Positions 10,615 through 21,147 of a DNA stretch of 64,000 nucleotides are shown one piece after another. Each line of letters opens with the position of its first letter. The stretch's first letter is position 1. The position numbers and the translations under genes were made by a program. The notes beneath the pieces are model-generated. The model was not told the DNA's origin. It saw only the letters and a list, made by a program, of their open reading frames with translations, and did no database searches. Source of the stretch: Shinisaurus crocodilurus (taxonomy: Eukaryota; Chordata; Lepidosauria; Squamata; Shinisauridae); the NCBI GenBank assembly GCA_021292165.1, contig CM037880.1, positions 183,045,085-183,109,084 of the forward strand. Reading direction: 5' to 3'.

Positions 10615-10672
10615 TTGTTGTTGCTGTTGTTGCTGTAGTAATAGTTGTTGTTGCTGTTGTTATTTAACAACT
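10615..10672. repeat. (TTG)n / (TTGCTG)n imperfect microsatellite
   Basis: Interrupted TTG and TTGCTG units next to the approximate 5' end of the L1. Confidence 0.8.
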
Positions 10673-10716
10673 TGGAATGTCCTGATTAGAGATTTTTTCA
10701 TTATTGGCAAATGCTG

Positions 10717-10756
10717 AGTCCTACTACAGGGAACACAGTCCTACTACAGGGAACAC
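10717..10756. repeat. 20-bp tandem duplication
   Basis: AGTCCTACTACAGGGAACAC occurs twice in direct succession with no mismatch, so this is a recent local duplication or an expansion in progress. Confidence 0.9.
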
Positions 10757-11106
10757 AGCTAGTTGGCTTTGTTAAACTGCCTTGCCATTTATTGGCAGAT
10801 CAGGTTCAGAGGAAGGAAAGCAGTCTGCCTGGATGTAGCATTTATTGAGTCTGAAACAAAATGTCAAGAGAAGAGATTTTACAGCTGAACTATAAATTAC
10901 TACCGAAGTTGTATGATCTTTTTGAGAGGGCTAAGACGATTGGTTGAAAAATGGCCATGGCAATATGGTTCTTTTGATCCTTCAGGCAATGCTCAAGGAA
11001 TTTTGTGTTGGAAGAGAAAAAATGTGAAGCAGACAGCAGATCATTGTTGTACTGTAAGCAAATTTTACAAATACCATACTGAGGTTCTTTCCGGGAAAGT
11101 CTGCAC
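10757..11106. other. no recognisable gene or repeat
   Basis: The plus-strand frame from 10913 (88 codons, running into the next element) has no family resemblance that I can see. Confidence 0.45.
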
Positions 11107-11229
11107 CAGCCTTCCGCAGCCTGGTGACCTACAGATGTATTGGTCTATGATTTCCATCATCCCCAGTGACTGGGAATGATGAGAGCTGTAGTCCAAAACA
11201 TCTGGAGGGTACCAGGTTGAGGAAGGCTG
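11107..11229. mobile_element. palindromic hAT-type MITE, diverged copy
   Basis: The ends are CAGCCTTCCGCAGCC on the left and GGTTGAGGAAGGCTG on the right, with ACAGATGTATTGG facing CCAAAACATCTGGAGGG inside. It is the same foldback family as 4193-4328. Its flanks agree at only 5 of 8 bases, so this is an old copy. Confidence 0.7.
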
Positions 11230-11275
11230 GCCTACGCCAACAAGAAGCAAGCCTCAAAGTGACACATACGTCTAG

Positions 11276-11475
11276 GGAGGCTGGTGACTCCTATTTCAGT
11301 GGGGCTCCTTATCCATTGCATTTCGTTTGAGCTTTATTAGGAGCTATCCATGGTGCTGAACTCCACCCCCAAAATAGATTTACCACCATGGAACACCATC
11401 GATAGCTCCTACAAAGCTCCAAATAATAGCTGCAATGGATTAGGAGCCCCACTGAAATAGGAGTCACCAGCCTCC
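11276..11475. mobile_element. foldback element with ~42-bp terminal inverted repeats
   Basis: The arms begin GGAGGCTGGTGACTCC and end GGAGTCACCAGCCTCC, and pair for about 42 bp with a single mismatch. A second inner inverted pair, AGGAGCTATCCATGGTG against CACCATCGATAGCTCCT, makes most of the element fold back on itself. A truncated relative lies at about 31440-31580. I see no clear target duplication. Confidence 0.75.
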
Positions 11476-11540
11476 ACTGAAGAAAGTTAAAAAAAAAAAA
11501 ATTAGGGTAGCTGTAAGAGCGAGCTAAAGGGCTGGCTCAG

Positions 11541-11622
11541 GCTGCAATCCTATACCCACTTACCTGGGAGTGAGCCCCATTGAACACAATGGTACTTCCT
11601 TCTGAATAGACATGTATACGTG
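11541..11622. repeat. P1 palindromic repeat, copy
   Basis: GCTGCAATCCTATACCCACT, GGGAGTGAGCCCCATTGAAC and ACTTCCTTCTGAATAGACAT follow the P1 consensus order. The right end is diverged. Confidence 0.65.
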
Positions 11623-11629
11623 CAGTAAA

Positions 11630-11835
11630 AGAGTGAGATGGTTTCCGGTTCCAATCTCACCTTAGCTATGAATTCACCAGGTGGCTGGGATGCCTCTCAG
11701 CTTCAGCCCACCTCCACAACTGCAAAATGGGGTGATACTGCTGGCCTACCTTACAGGTCTATGGTAAAGAGTTCTAAGGTTTTACCCTTAAAGGCAACCT
11801 AAAAGTAATTTTAAGTAAGTAAGTAAGTAAGAGAT
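11630..11835 (+). mobile_element. CORE/MIR-like SINE plus (AAGT)n
   Basis: GGTTCCAATCTCACC (B-box region), then CTCAGCTTCAGCCCACCTCC, AAAATGGGGTGATA, GGCCTACCTTACAGG and a tail of AAGT units at 11815-11832. This is the tRNA-head, core and tail order of CORE-SINEs, moderately diverged. Confidence 0.55.
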
Positions 11836-11950
11836 CTGGAGGTGTCCCATGCCTGGAGGAATCCTAATTGTATGCACTGCATCTTTTCAGGAAGACTTAG
11901 AGCAGTGAATCAACTCTGTATTATGTGCAGTTTACCAGTTCTCAGTCTTA

Positions 11951-12205
11951 TACAGTAATACCTTGAATTGCAAGTAACTTGGTTTGAGAATGTTCTTCAA
12001 GACAAGCAATTTTTTAAATATTTATTTAATTTTTTTTTACTTGATATACAAGCGATGTCTTGCAATACAAGTACTGTAGTACGGCTTAAATTAAAAATCT
12101 CTGTACACATTTTTTTGGGGGGGATTTCGTTTTGATATAACAGTATTTTGGATTACAAACATGTTTCCGGAACGAATTATGCTCTCAATCCAAGGCATGA
12201 CTGTA
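11951..12205 (+). mobile_element. Tigger/pogo-like MITE, copy 1
   Basis: The ends are TACAGTAATACCTTG on the left and, on the complementary strand, TACAGTCATGCCTTGGATT. Both include a TA that fits TA target duplication. The left interior resembles CAAGTAACTTGGTTTGAGAA and the right holds TTCCGGAACGAATTATGC. The second copy, in the opposite orientation, is at 20015-20269. It has no ORF. The superfamily call rests on the terminal sequence type. Confidence 0.7.
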
Positions 12206-12229
12206 TTCAATTCTTAGTATGTAAGATCA

Positions 12230-12470
12230 AAGGCTTTTGGGGGGGGATTTTATGGGCTGCTACTGTACCTAAACAACTTATCATCCAACACTGGAAAGCT
12301 TCAACTCTGCTACACAATGAAAGATGGATGGAAGAGCTTGGGAGATTTAGATGGGAGGAAAAAATGCACATTTGGTGTGAGGCAAGTACAAAACGCCTTA
12401 GTATTTGGTCTGAATTTCTGGAATTTTATGATTCCTAGTATATTAGGACTGTATATTTCTAGCTTTTTTT
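12230..12470 (+). pseudogene. L1 ORF2 C-terminal fragment
   Basis: The frame reads VPKQLIIQHWKASTLLHNER, WMEELGRFRWEEKMHIW and EFLEFYDS before a stop. It resembles the L1 ORF2 end pattern (A/K-x-x-I-x-x-x-WK...W-x-E-E-L...). T-rich and TC-rich low-complexity sequence (12460-12600) follows. Confidence 0.6.
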
Positions 12471-12729
12471 TTATTTTTTTATTTTTTACCACATACTTCA
12501 TCTTTTCCTTTTCCTTTCCCTCTCCTTTTTATTTTTCCTTTGCTTCTCTCTCTCCCTCCTTTCTTTTTTCCTTCACTGGGTCTCTCTTTCTGCTCATCCT
12601 CCTGCCTGTACCTATGTTAAACACAGCTACTCTATTGAAATCCTCATTCAAACTACTTCACAGGTAACATTACTCCATAGTAAAGCTTCATTACATTAAT
12701 AATAAGCTATTGCTCATATGTTGTTAGGG

Positions 12730-12990
12730 GTGTAATGACAGAAGCTCCCTTATACACATGTGGTGGATATGCAACATGGTTTTAAAAAATTGGAAGAAGC
12801 TTTTTAGCATCATCTCTGATATCATGCAACACACCATCAAAGTGGACCCAGTGCTGACTTTGCTTTCAGTTTATAAGGGCACAAGAATTATTGTGTTTTA
12901 TGAAGAACTGAATTACATTCTTGTTAACCTCTCTCACAATATTAGTACCTGGAGTCATCCAATGAAGCTGAATGGTGGGAAATTCAGGAC
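12730..12990 (+). pseudogene. L1 ORF2 near-C-terminal fragment, out of order
   Basis: The frame reads SLIHMWWICNMVLKNWKKLF and then VDPVLTLLSVYKG, the segment that normally lies upstream of the W-x-E-E-L segment. Here it lies 3' of the fragment at 12230-12470 on the same strand, so the two are separate copies or a rearranged one. Confidence 0.55.
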
Positions 12991-13005
12991 AGACTAAAGG
13001 AAGTA

Positions 13006-13335
13006 CTTCACACAGTGAATACCTAAACTATGGAATTTGCTACCTCGAGAAGTAGTGATGGCCACCAACTTGGATGGCTTCAAAAGGGGATTAGACAAAT
13101 TCATGGAGTATAATGTTATAAATTGCTACTAGTCGTGATGGCTATATATTACCTCCAGTAATATATAGAGGTAAGTATGCCCCAGTATACCAGTTGCTGG
13201 GAAACATGAGCAGAAAGGTGCTATTGCTTACTTGTCCTGCTTGTGGGCTTTCCGTGGGAGTCTGGTTGACCACTGTGGGAACAGAATGCTGGACTAGACA
13301 GGTTTTTGGTTTGATCCCACATGGCTATTCTCGAA
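13006..13335 (+). mobile_element. CR1-group LINE 3' end
   Basis: It encodes degraded LINE C-terminal sequence equivalent to the start of 3555-3875 (LWNLLP-like, NLDGFKRGLDKFM). The same UTR follows: CTATATATTACCTCCAGTA, GGGAAACATGAGCAG and CTGGACTAGACAGGTTTTTG. It is 5'-truncated. Confidence 0.65.
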
Positions 13336-13345
13336 TGGAGATTGC

Positions 13346-14475
13346 TAAGAACTGGAAAGCAGCCTGTGTTAGCTGAGTGGCTAATCAATCAAAACAGACT
13401 GGGCAGGGCCACTTCCAAGAAGTATCCATTTTTGGAGTCCTGGTTCACACATATTCTTCACACTGACATTATATTCTTTTTGCTGTGAGGTCAGCATCTA
13501 TCTATTTGCCCAGGCATTTTAAACTGGTTAATCAAGCGGGCTGATGTGGGCTGTCTTTTTATGTATTACCTGCCTTTTATTGCTGTAGCTGATGCTGATG
13601 TTTTATTGTTTTTATTGTAAACTGTATTACGATTATTTAATTACATCATTAGGTATTGGAAGATGAAAGGTGGTAGAAAAATTCTTAAGAGTGCCAACTT
13701 ATGCAGTGTGCTCCTGATAGATGGAGGACTCCAAAACTTAATCTGCTAGTCCAATCGTCACAGGCACTTTGCTGTACCAGCTGCTCCTCTTTCAGTTCCA
13801 AAGATCAGATATTGCAAATAAAATATATTTATTTTGTTTTGGGCTTTCCCAGAGACTATTTTTAAATAATAACTTGTGATGAAATGTACTGGCTGAAATT
13901 CAAGTGCTCAGAAGAACGCCGAACTTCCATTTGCTCTGTGTGGGTGTTAGATGTCTTGGGGCCTGTTGGCCATGGTACTCGGCTGTACTTGGCAAAACTG
14001 TTTCTCCTAAGGCTTGAGATGGTGAATGGGAAGGTGAAGAATTTTGTCATGTTGGTTGCGAGAGATAGGATGCAGTGTGTATGGAAACTGAAGGAGATGC
14101 TACAAGATGGTGATGGGAGTGCAAGAGAACTTACCCTATAAATCATTGGGCTCATAGGTGGGCAGGGTCTCCAAGAAAATCCCCCCATGTACCTGCTATT
14201 AAATCAGCCTTGTAAATAAGCCCACAAAAGTCATTAGCTTGCAAAGTTTATTTTTAATTAGTGCTAGCAGAGGAGGGATTTAGAGCTCCAAGCCTCTTCC
14301 AGTACCCCACTGGATTTCTGTACCTGGCAGAGAGGAAGAAACTTCCCTTTTCAGGCAGCCCGCTTTGATTCTACCCTGGGATCAAAGGAGGGATGTAGAG
14401 CTTCATCAGACCACTGACTAGCCTGCATGCAATTCATTTTCACATTTGGCTACCAGGCTAGTGCTTATTTGCAAA
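13346..14475. other. mostly unassigned; possible LINE tail at ~13590-13680
   Basis: TTATTGTAAACTGTATTACG followed by GAAAGGTGGTAGAAAA resembles a degraded LINE 3' UTR. The overlapping frames at 13862-14188 are not recognised. Nothing else stands out. Confidence 0.35.
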
Positions 14476-14501
14476 GCTATCTATATCTATCTATCTATCT
14501 T
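14476..14501. repeat. (CTAT)n microsatellite
   Basis: A short CTAT tract with one CTATAT interruption. Confidence 0.85.
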
Positions 14502-14614
14502 TCATCTCCTATCATGCTTTCTAGTGATGCATTAATGGCATGTCTAGTTTTGGCCATGAGTCCTTATAGGGGGGAGGGACCATAGGTGACTGGAACACAC
14601 GCTTTGCATTAATG

Positions 14615-15680
14615 TTTATTTATTTAATGAAATTATATACTGTCTTTATGAAACCAATGAAGACAGGGTACAAAAAAAAGGGGGGGGGAAGAAAACAGTA
14701 ATAAAATAAAAAGATAATAAAACAACATTAAAAACCATGGAAACAATTTTAAAGGGCAATTTAAAAGGCCAAGCTATAAAGATGCCTCTTGACTCTCTTC
14801 CTGAGCTCAGAGAGACTGGGAACCAGTTGCAAATCCAAAGGAAGTGTGCTCCAGACTATGGGAGGGACACAGCACAAAGCTCTTTCCCATGTGCCCAACA
14901 AGTGGGCTTCTGCAAGCAGGGGTGTCTTCAAAAGGACCTGTCCTGCTGATCTTATTTACTGAGCAGGTTCATACCGAGACAGGCGGCCCCTCATATAGCC
15001 AGGCTTTAAGCTGTTTAGCACATGGAAGATTAAGATCAAGACCTTCAATTGAGCCTGGAAAACAATTGGCAACCAGTGCAGATCTTTCAGTATTGGGGTG
15101 ATGTGATCATGATACTGTGTACCTGTTAGGAGCTTAGCTGCCACATTTTGCACCAATTGTAGCTTCTGGACACTATTTAAGGGTAGCCCCACATAGAGTA
15201 CATTGCAATGGTCCAACCATTATGTAACCAAGCATGGATAACTGTTGCCAGATTGGACTGATTTAGGAACAGATACTGCTGGCACACTAGACATAGTTGT
15301 GCAAAGTTTCTCCTCGCCATTGCTGCCACCTGAAGATCCAAGGCCAATGTAGGATCCAGGAGCACTCCCAAGCTACGAACCTGATCTTTCAGGGAATACA
15401 TGGCCACATACAGAACAGGTTGAATCTCAGTCCCTGAGCCAGACTTTCTATTGTCCAACAGCCCCACTGTCTTGTCTGGATTTAATCTCAGTTAGTTCAC
15501 TCTCATCCAGCCCTGGAAGACTTTCCCCAGGAGTTTCATGTAGATAGGGACATAATCTAGGGACTTCTCAGCACCAGATGAGTTGTAAGCAGCAGAGATG
15601 GAGGCAGCCATAACATCATGTTGAATTATAGGGTTGGTTTCAGGTTTAGGTATACCTAAAACCAATCCATTAATCATGAT
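14615..15680 (-). mobile_element. L2-type LINE, 5'-truncated
   Basis: The 3' end is a TTTATTTATTTAATG tract at 14615. The degraded C-terminal coding region lies at 14956-15677. In element order it shows GWMRVN (15540-15492), then GLLDNRKSGSGTEIQPVL (15467), RSLGVLLDPTLALDLQV, KLQLVQNVAAKLLTG and HDHITPILKDLHWLP. A stop follows GWMRVN, and a frame change separates the two main pieces. The same element type is split at 46138-50910. Confidence 0.85.
14956..15467 (-). pseudogene. L2 reverse transcriptase C-terminal region
   Basis: Two frames (15467-15177 and 15216-14956) cover the part of the LINE protein after the RT catalytic domain. Motifs in order are GVLLDPTLALDLQV, the N-Y-C-N-x-L-Y-V-G-L-P region (here DHCNVLYVGLP), KLQLVQNVAAKLL and ITPILKDLHWLP. 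In intact relatives the first D-Y-C-N motif lies in the frame that this copy shifts out of. No catalytic RT residues lie within the piece. It is inactive. Confidence 0.8.
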
Positions 15681-15871
15681 TAACTAAATTCCCTTTTATT
15701 TTAATGAATCTACTCTAAGCATGACTAAATTTTGAATGAACCCATAATGTTTACTTGACCAAAGAGAGGAGGAGGAATGAGCAAGATGAAGAAGAAAAGA
15801 ATGTAGGAACATAATCCCAGGTTACTGCAACAAGGATTATAAACAGAAGTAAAACTGGTTGTTTTTTAAAT

Positions 15872-16605
15872 TATCACGGCGCTGTATCAACTCCATCTGA
15901 TACGGCAGCTGCGCCCCTACCTTCCTAATCACCTGCTCCCATCAGTGGTTCATGCCTTGGTCTCCTCTCGCCTAGACTACTGTAATGCGCTCTACGTGGG
16001 GTTACCTTTGAAGACGGTTCGGAAGCTACAGCTGGTACAGAACGCGGCGGCTCGCCTGGTTAAAGGCAGCCGCCGCCGGGATCACATCACGCCAGTGCTC
16101 AAGGAGTTGCACTGGCTACCAGTTGCTTGCCGAGTCGAATTCAAGGTGTTGGTTTTGACCTTTAAAACCCTATACGACTCCGGTCCAGTTTATCTCAAGG
16201 AGCGTCTCCAGCAACACCAAGTAGGCCGCTCAACAAGATCTGCCACAGACAGCCTTCTCCTTGTCCTTCAGCCAGAGAAGCTAGACTGGTGGGGACGAGG
16301 AAGAGGGCCTTTTCTGTGGTGGCCCCCGTACTGTGGAACTCTCTCCCGAGTGACCTCCGCCATGCCCCCTCTCTGCTGAGCTTCCGCGGCTCATTAAAAA
16401 CCTGGCTGTTCAGGCGGGAATATGGGGTGGGTTAAGATTTTTAAAAATTTTAATACTGTTTTAAATGTATTTTATCTTGTTTTAAATGTATTTTATCTTG
16501 TTAAATGTATTTTATTTTGTACATTGCCCAGGGTGGCTGGTTGCCGGCCAGATGGACGATTGATAAATGTAAATAAATAAATAAATAAATAAATAAAAAT
16601 CACTG
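15872..16605 (+). mobile_element. L2-type LINE, young 5'-truncated copy
   Basis: The body runs from about ATCACGGCGCTGTATCAACT at 15872 to a (TAAA)n tail ending at 16605. The 3' UTR has GGGTGGGTTAAGATTT, a triple repeat of TTTTAAATGTATTTTATCTTG type (16448-16510), GCCCAGGGTGGCTGG and GATAAATGTAAATAAATAAA. It is clearly less decayed than the copy at 14615. The element at 46231-46862 is the same subfamily on the other strand. Confidence 0.9.
15945..16379 (+). pseudogene. L2 ORF2 C-terminal region
   Basis: 144 codons remain open, with HALVSSRLDYCNALYVGLPL, RKLQLVQNAAARLVKGSRRR, DHITPVLKELHWLPVACR and VLTFKTLYDSGPVYLKE in the order usual for L2. Near 16262 the frame shifts. In the next frame the family's usual ending (LVGTRKRAFSV-like, then LWNSLPSDLR) continues to about 16437, so a single indel truncates the ORF. 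Only the 3' part of the element is present, without an RT catalytic core. Confidence 0.85.
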
Positions 16606-18139
16606 TGGACTATTGACGTGCTTGTCAATTACATTAGCTCCATTAGCTCAGCTGTTTCCCTGATGGCAGTATTAGCCAGAAGAAGCCAAATGCAGTTGCA
16701 TCTAATGTAAGATGAAAGTAATAATGTGTCTTTAAATTCCATACTGGAAGTGTGTCCCATACATTTCTTTTGTTTTATTTATCAGCTTGCACTGTAGCAA
16801 TGAAACTGCCACAGAGTGGTGTGGCACAACAGGGAGCACAGGCAAAGTTGCTTCAGCAATAGGCAGATGTATTCCCAACCCATTCAGAAGAAGGGCAAAG
16901 TGATTGGCTTCATTTGCCCTCTCTCATGTTGTTAGACAGCCACATCTCATTGGCTATGTGGCATCACGTCCACTACATAATCCTTAATTGGCTTGGCTTA
17001 CTCGAGGAAGGTGAAGGAAGAGCAAAGAGTGGAACATGCATTGCTGTAAAGAGTGAACTGTTACAAAAAGGTAGAATTAAATGAGGGGGATTGAGGGGAT
17101 CCCCCCCCATGCACCACCTCTTGCATCAAAAATGTTTGAAGGCAAACAATCAAGCAATGTTTAAGAACAATGTCCACCTGGCATAGTTTTGGATATCTGG
17201 CTTATCTTCTCCTGTTATTGGATTCTTTATTTTTGGGAATAAATTGGCTTCCACTATGCTAAAGCTCCAAAGCCAAGTTTTAGCACAGCATTACAGCATT
17301 ACATCAAGCTGTTTACAGGCCCTAGGGAAACAGTCAATCTGTATGGGCAAATGATCAGCAGAGGAAGAAAGATAATGTGCTAGCTGAGAAAGAGGAGGAG
17401 AAAAATATGTCCATTTCAGTTCTTTCTTTTACAATATTGTTGCTGGAGTACCTTTTCTGAAGATTAGGCATTCTAGGAAATGCTGTGCCTATCTACGATG
17501 GACTTTTCCAGTCTGGCTGGCTTCTCTGAATCTCCCTCTTTCCAAGATCTGGAACATAGTCTTCATTTCTAATGGAGGAGCACTCCAGAAACATTAATGG
17601 CTCCCCAGCCCTTTTGCAAGATTAGCAGGCATTGTCCTCATTTTACTCCTCAGGCAATGAAACACAGAATGATGAAAGAACTTGAAATCAGGCATTGTGG
17701 CGTAACTGAATGTTGTTGATAGTCACACAGAGGAATACTCTTACAGATGCATTGCAGTTTCACCCATGCAAAGTAGTGCTGCAACCTGACATCAGACTGT
17801 CAGAAGAGCTGCTTTTTAATATACGTTTCCCTCTTATGTTTTATTTCTAAAGAGAAGCAGAGTGAAGATAGGAATCTGGTCAGCAGCACTAGTCCATTTC
17901 TGCTAAAAGAATGGTTTCCCTATAGTTCTGTATTTTGGCTTGAGCTTGGTGCACTGGCTGAACTCATGTCTGACCTTTCTCAGGTTCTTGGTTTAGGGAA
18001 TCTGATGGGGTGTGTGAAAATCCTATGGATTTTCATGATTCAGCCCCCTGGATTCCAGGTGTGTCAGCCATGCTGGTGCCGACTTGCTATTGTGTGAGTT
18101 GAACCAGCTTGCAGACTTCTGTCTCTAAGACAGGCAGTG
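16606..18139. other. no recognisable gene or repeat
   Basis: There is a C run at 17101-17107 and scattered short palindromes. I see no coding or transposon signature in about 1.5 kb, which makes this one of the longest unassigned stretches. Confidence 0.5.
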
Positions 18140-18325
18140 GTTTGCACTGCCTAAAAGGTCTTAGGGTATGGTCTTTGGAACATGATGCAGCCTCCTTGTG
18201 GAAGTTACGCAGGTCTGGATCTGGTCAGTGCCTGGATGGGAGACTCCATGGGAATCCCATGTACCTTAAGTTCCACGATAGGAGAAAAGTGGGATTAACT
18301 GTACTAAACAAACAGGTAAATAAGG
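18140..18325 (+). mobile_element. 5S rRNA-derived SINE, type C
   Basis: GGAAGTTACGCAGGTCTGG, then TCAGTGCCTGGATGGGAGAC and CATGGGAATCCCATGTACC, follow the 3' half of 5S rRNA, including its final CTGGGAATACCGGGTGCTG-like segment. This segment is absent from the CR1-tailed family. The tail (AAGTTCCACGATAGGAG, AAAAGTGGGATTAACTGTAC) is not the CR1 tail and looks like an L2-type ending. It is a separate 5S-derived lineage. Confidence 0.6.
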
Positions 18326-18591
18326 AACTTACAACCTAAGTTTATACAAGTCCTCTTCAGGCATTCAGTGAGGATGTGACAGCATGAAGGGGCACAAATG
18401 GGGTAGGCCCCAGCCCTGAGATAGCACTGGCATGCCCCTTGGCCAACAGACAATTGACCCCCATGCATACACATGGCCCCCTTCAGACTGACACCAGTTC
18501 TGTGTCTCTGGGGGGATGGGGAAGCACATGTCAGCATCTAGGGGAGAGGCTAATCCACTAGTTAATGAGAGCCCCTTTATCCATGTCATTC

Positions 18592-18960
18592 GTGTCATTT
18601 ATTACATTTCTCTACCGCCCAGCCAAAGCACTCTGGGCAGTTCACAACATGATAAAACATAAAACCTTTAACATACAAAAAATTTAAAACAGTTACAGAC
18701 AATTAACAATAACTGGGACCTGATAAAAACAACTCACATTAAAAAGCCCCATCATATGCTGTCAAATGCCAGGGAGTGGAGGAAGGCTGAAAAGATGACA
18801 ATGTTGGTGTCAGGTGGACCTCACCGAGGAGAGCATTCCACATTTGGAGGGGGGGCACCACCGAGAATCCCCTCTCCCTTATTGCCATCCTCTGCGCCTC
18901 CCTCATTGCCATCCTATGGACCTTTTACTGATTGTCTGAAGAGGGCCACAGTAGGTGAGA
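18592..18960 (-). mobile_element. LINE 3'-region fragment (L2-like)
   Basis: The low end reads CATTTCTCTACCGCCCAGCC and GGGCAGTTCACAACATGATA, the reverse complement of a typical L2-like 3' end. Further in, GGAGAGCATTCCACATTTGG and CACCACCGAGAATCCCCTCT match degraded UTR/coding-end sequence of such elements. No frame survives. Confidence 0.55.
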
Positions 18961-19939
18961 AAACAGGATGAAATAACAGAGATAGAGGTGAATCAGAGAG
19001 GCAAGAGTAATCTGCAATGGATTTGAACACTGAAAATGCATTTCACAGCATCTGGCATATTTTATGAACCACATGCCTAGCATTGGCTAGCATAGGCTTC
19101 ACAGCAGTATGCATACAACCTATCACTGAACTGGGCTGTGTGTCTGGACTGAGAAAGGAAGATGTACTGGCTCTCTTTCTCATTAGTATTCCATTTCTGT
19201 GTAATCATTTATGATTAAAGTTCATATGAAAGTTAGGAAGCCAAGATAATATCTGGATATGTGTAAGTACAGTTTCTTATGGGAATAATTGCATACCTCC
19301 CTTATTATTATATTTCAACCCTTTTAAACTCATAAGCATTAATCGTAGTCTGGGGCTTGTGATACATATGTGTCTGTGCCTCTAAGGAATTCCATTATTT
19401 CCACTTGGTTCACACTTTTAGTATCACTCAATCATCTTCCCTTGGCTTTAATCCTGTACTTCGAACAATGTATTTGTAGAGTATCCACCCAAGCTGCAAA
19501 ATTAGATACAAGCTTCCCTTGGCAATATACTGTGGCACTTTATGCTATGTGAAGAGTTTCTTGTGCTTTGCATGCATTGCTTTCACAAGCCTTGAATATG
19601 CACAGTTCACAGTTTCTGAGCTATGATAGTCGCCTTACCATGAACTTGCACTCTGGAAACCATGTTCGGTTATAACATTTCATTTGTTTTGGAACTAAAC
19701 ATTGCGGGAGTCTTTTAAAACTAATTCAAGATTATGAATTCCCTACAGGAACTTTTAGAGTGAAGTTAGCACTTTTACATTTTGGAAAACAATTCATGGC
19801 AAGCACATCTTTCTAGGTGTCTATGCCCTTTGGTGACACAGAGGAACAGAATGTAGAAATGACAAAATTGTCTTGAAGTATTAATTTAAACCTCAACAAG
19901 TTGGTGATTGATCCATTGCAGAGCTCTGACTGGAAAAGT
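18961..19939. other. no recognisable gene or repeat
   Basis: Unassigned AT-rich sequence. The 60-codon frame at 19370-19552 has no recognisable motif. Confidence 0.5.
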
Positions 19940-20012
19940 ATTCTCTCTCTCTCAGACATACACACACATAGAATATATATGGAGAGAGAAAGAGAGAGAG
20001 GTGTGGGGAGAG
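19940..20012. repeat. compound CT / CA / GA simple repeat
   Basis: CTCTCTCTCTC, then ACACACACAT, then a GAGAGAAAGAGAGAGAG tract, immediately before a TA-flanked MITE. Confidence 0.8.
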
Positions 20013-20014
20013 AT

Positions 20015-20269
20015 TACAGTCATGCCTTGGATTGAGAGCATAATTCGTTCCGGAAACACGCTTGTAATCCAAAACACTTGTATATCAAAATGAAATTCCC
20101 CCCCCAAAAAATTGTACAGAGATTTTTAATTTAAGCTGTACTACAGTACTTGTATTGTAAGACGCCGCTTGTATATAAAGTCAATTTTTTTAAAATAAAT
20201 ATTTAAAAATTTGCTTGTCTTGCAAAACACTCTCAAACCAAGTTACTTGCAATCCAAGGTATTACTGTA
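20015..20269 (-). mobile_element. Tigger/pogo-like MITE, copy 2 (inverted)
   Basis: It starts TACAGTCATGCCTTGG and ends CCAAGGTATTACTGTA. Over its full 255 bp it is the reverse complement of the element at 11951-12205, including TTCCGGAAACACGC and a poly(A/T)-rich centre. Equal length and orientation-independent ends support a DNA transposon. Confidence 0.75.
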
Positions 20270-20299
20270 ACTTGCATAAAATAATTCTTGGCTGCAACT

Positions 20300-20375
20300 T
20301 ATGCACACATTCTGAAGATGGGAGTATTAAACCCAGTGGGAGTTTATTTCTGGGTAAAAGTGCTTAGGATTGCAC
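20300..20375. repeat. degraded P1-type repeat
   Basis: CCCAGTGGGAGTTTATTTCT, then GGTAAAAGTGCTTAGGATTG, matches the right half of the P1 family. Confidence 0.4.
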
Positions 20376-20837
20376 TTTTGAAGTCTCTTAGTTGGATTTT
20401 TATTTTTTTATTTTACAGAATATAAAACATTTCAGAGTGTACAGAGAAGATGAACGTTAATCTTATGGTCATACCAACCAACTGTCATATGCTCAGACCA
20501 GCTAGCTTAAAAGGGGCCCTTTAAATCAATCTCCATTTACCAGGCCAAAACACACTATGGAAGAATGAGGGCCATTAAGTCCTATGGATTGGCTTCTTTT
20601 TTTGTTTGGCTTCAAAAATCTGGTTGCAAAGGTAAACTGGACTGGTTTTATGCCAGGGTTATTGTAGCATAAGTTCAGCTCCTCCAGTTTAGACTTAACT
20701 TCCTTGTAGTTTCTGAAACGTCGACTGAAGCCAGCAAAGGATTGCTGGTGTCAGAATTAACAATGAGGAACAAGTTTCTAGAATTTGGCCGTATATCTTA
20801 GTAAAGCATACATTTTACAAACCAATTGCCTGGTTTA
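20376..20837. other. no recognisable gene; T-rich start
   Basis: A T-rich stretch at 20396-20418 is followed by unassigned sequence. Confidence 0.4.
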
Positions 20838-20905
20838 TGTGTCACACAACAACCCAGGCTTTTTTAAAAAAAAACCTGGGTTGTTCTGAACTGAGTGAGA
20901 ACTTG
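20838..20905. repeat. hairpin of the GTCACACAACAACCCAGG type
   Basis: ACAACAACCCAGGCTTTTTT is followed by AAAAAACCTGGGTTGTTCTG, an inverted repeat with almost no spacer. The CACAACAACCC arm end recurs in the larger foldback elements at 55053 and 60369. Confidence 0.6.
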
Positions 20906-21147
20906 CAAGTGTGCTGGCTTCAGCTGCCACTGTAAGCAGGAGGGGTGAAACAAGCCAGGGACATGCCGTTGGAGTGTCAAAACCATGAGGGTTTAACGCT
21001 GGGTACTAACTCTGGATTATCTCTCCCCACAAAATCCACAGTTCCCGATTTGTACGCAACCGGAAACAACCCAGGGATGCAACATCCTTGGGTTGTTTAG
21101 CCCCTTCCACTTGCAGTAGGAGCCATTGGGCAGCAGGAGCTCATTCA

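Noticed and set aside
13862..14188. Overlapping frames on opposite strands
   Set aside because: Neither has a recognisable domain. They are probably chance frames.
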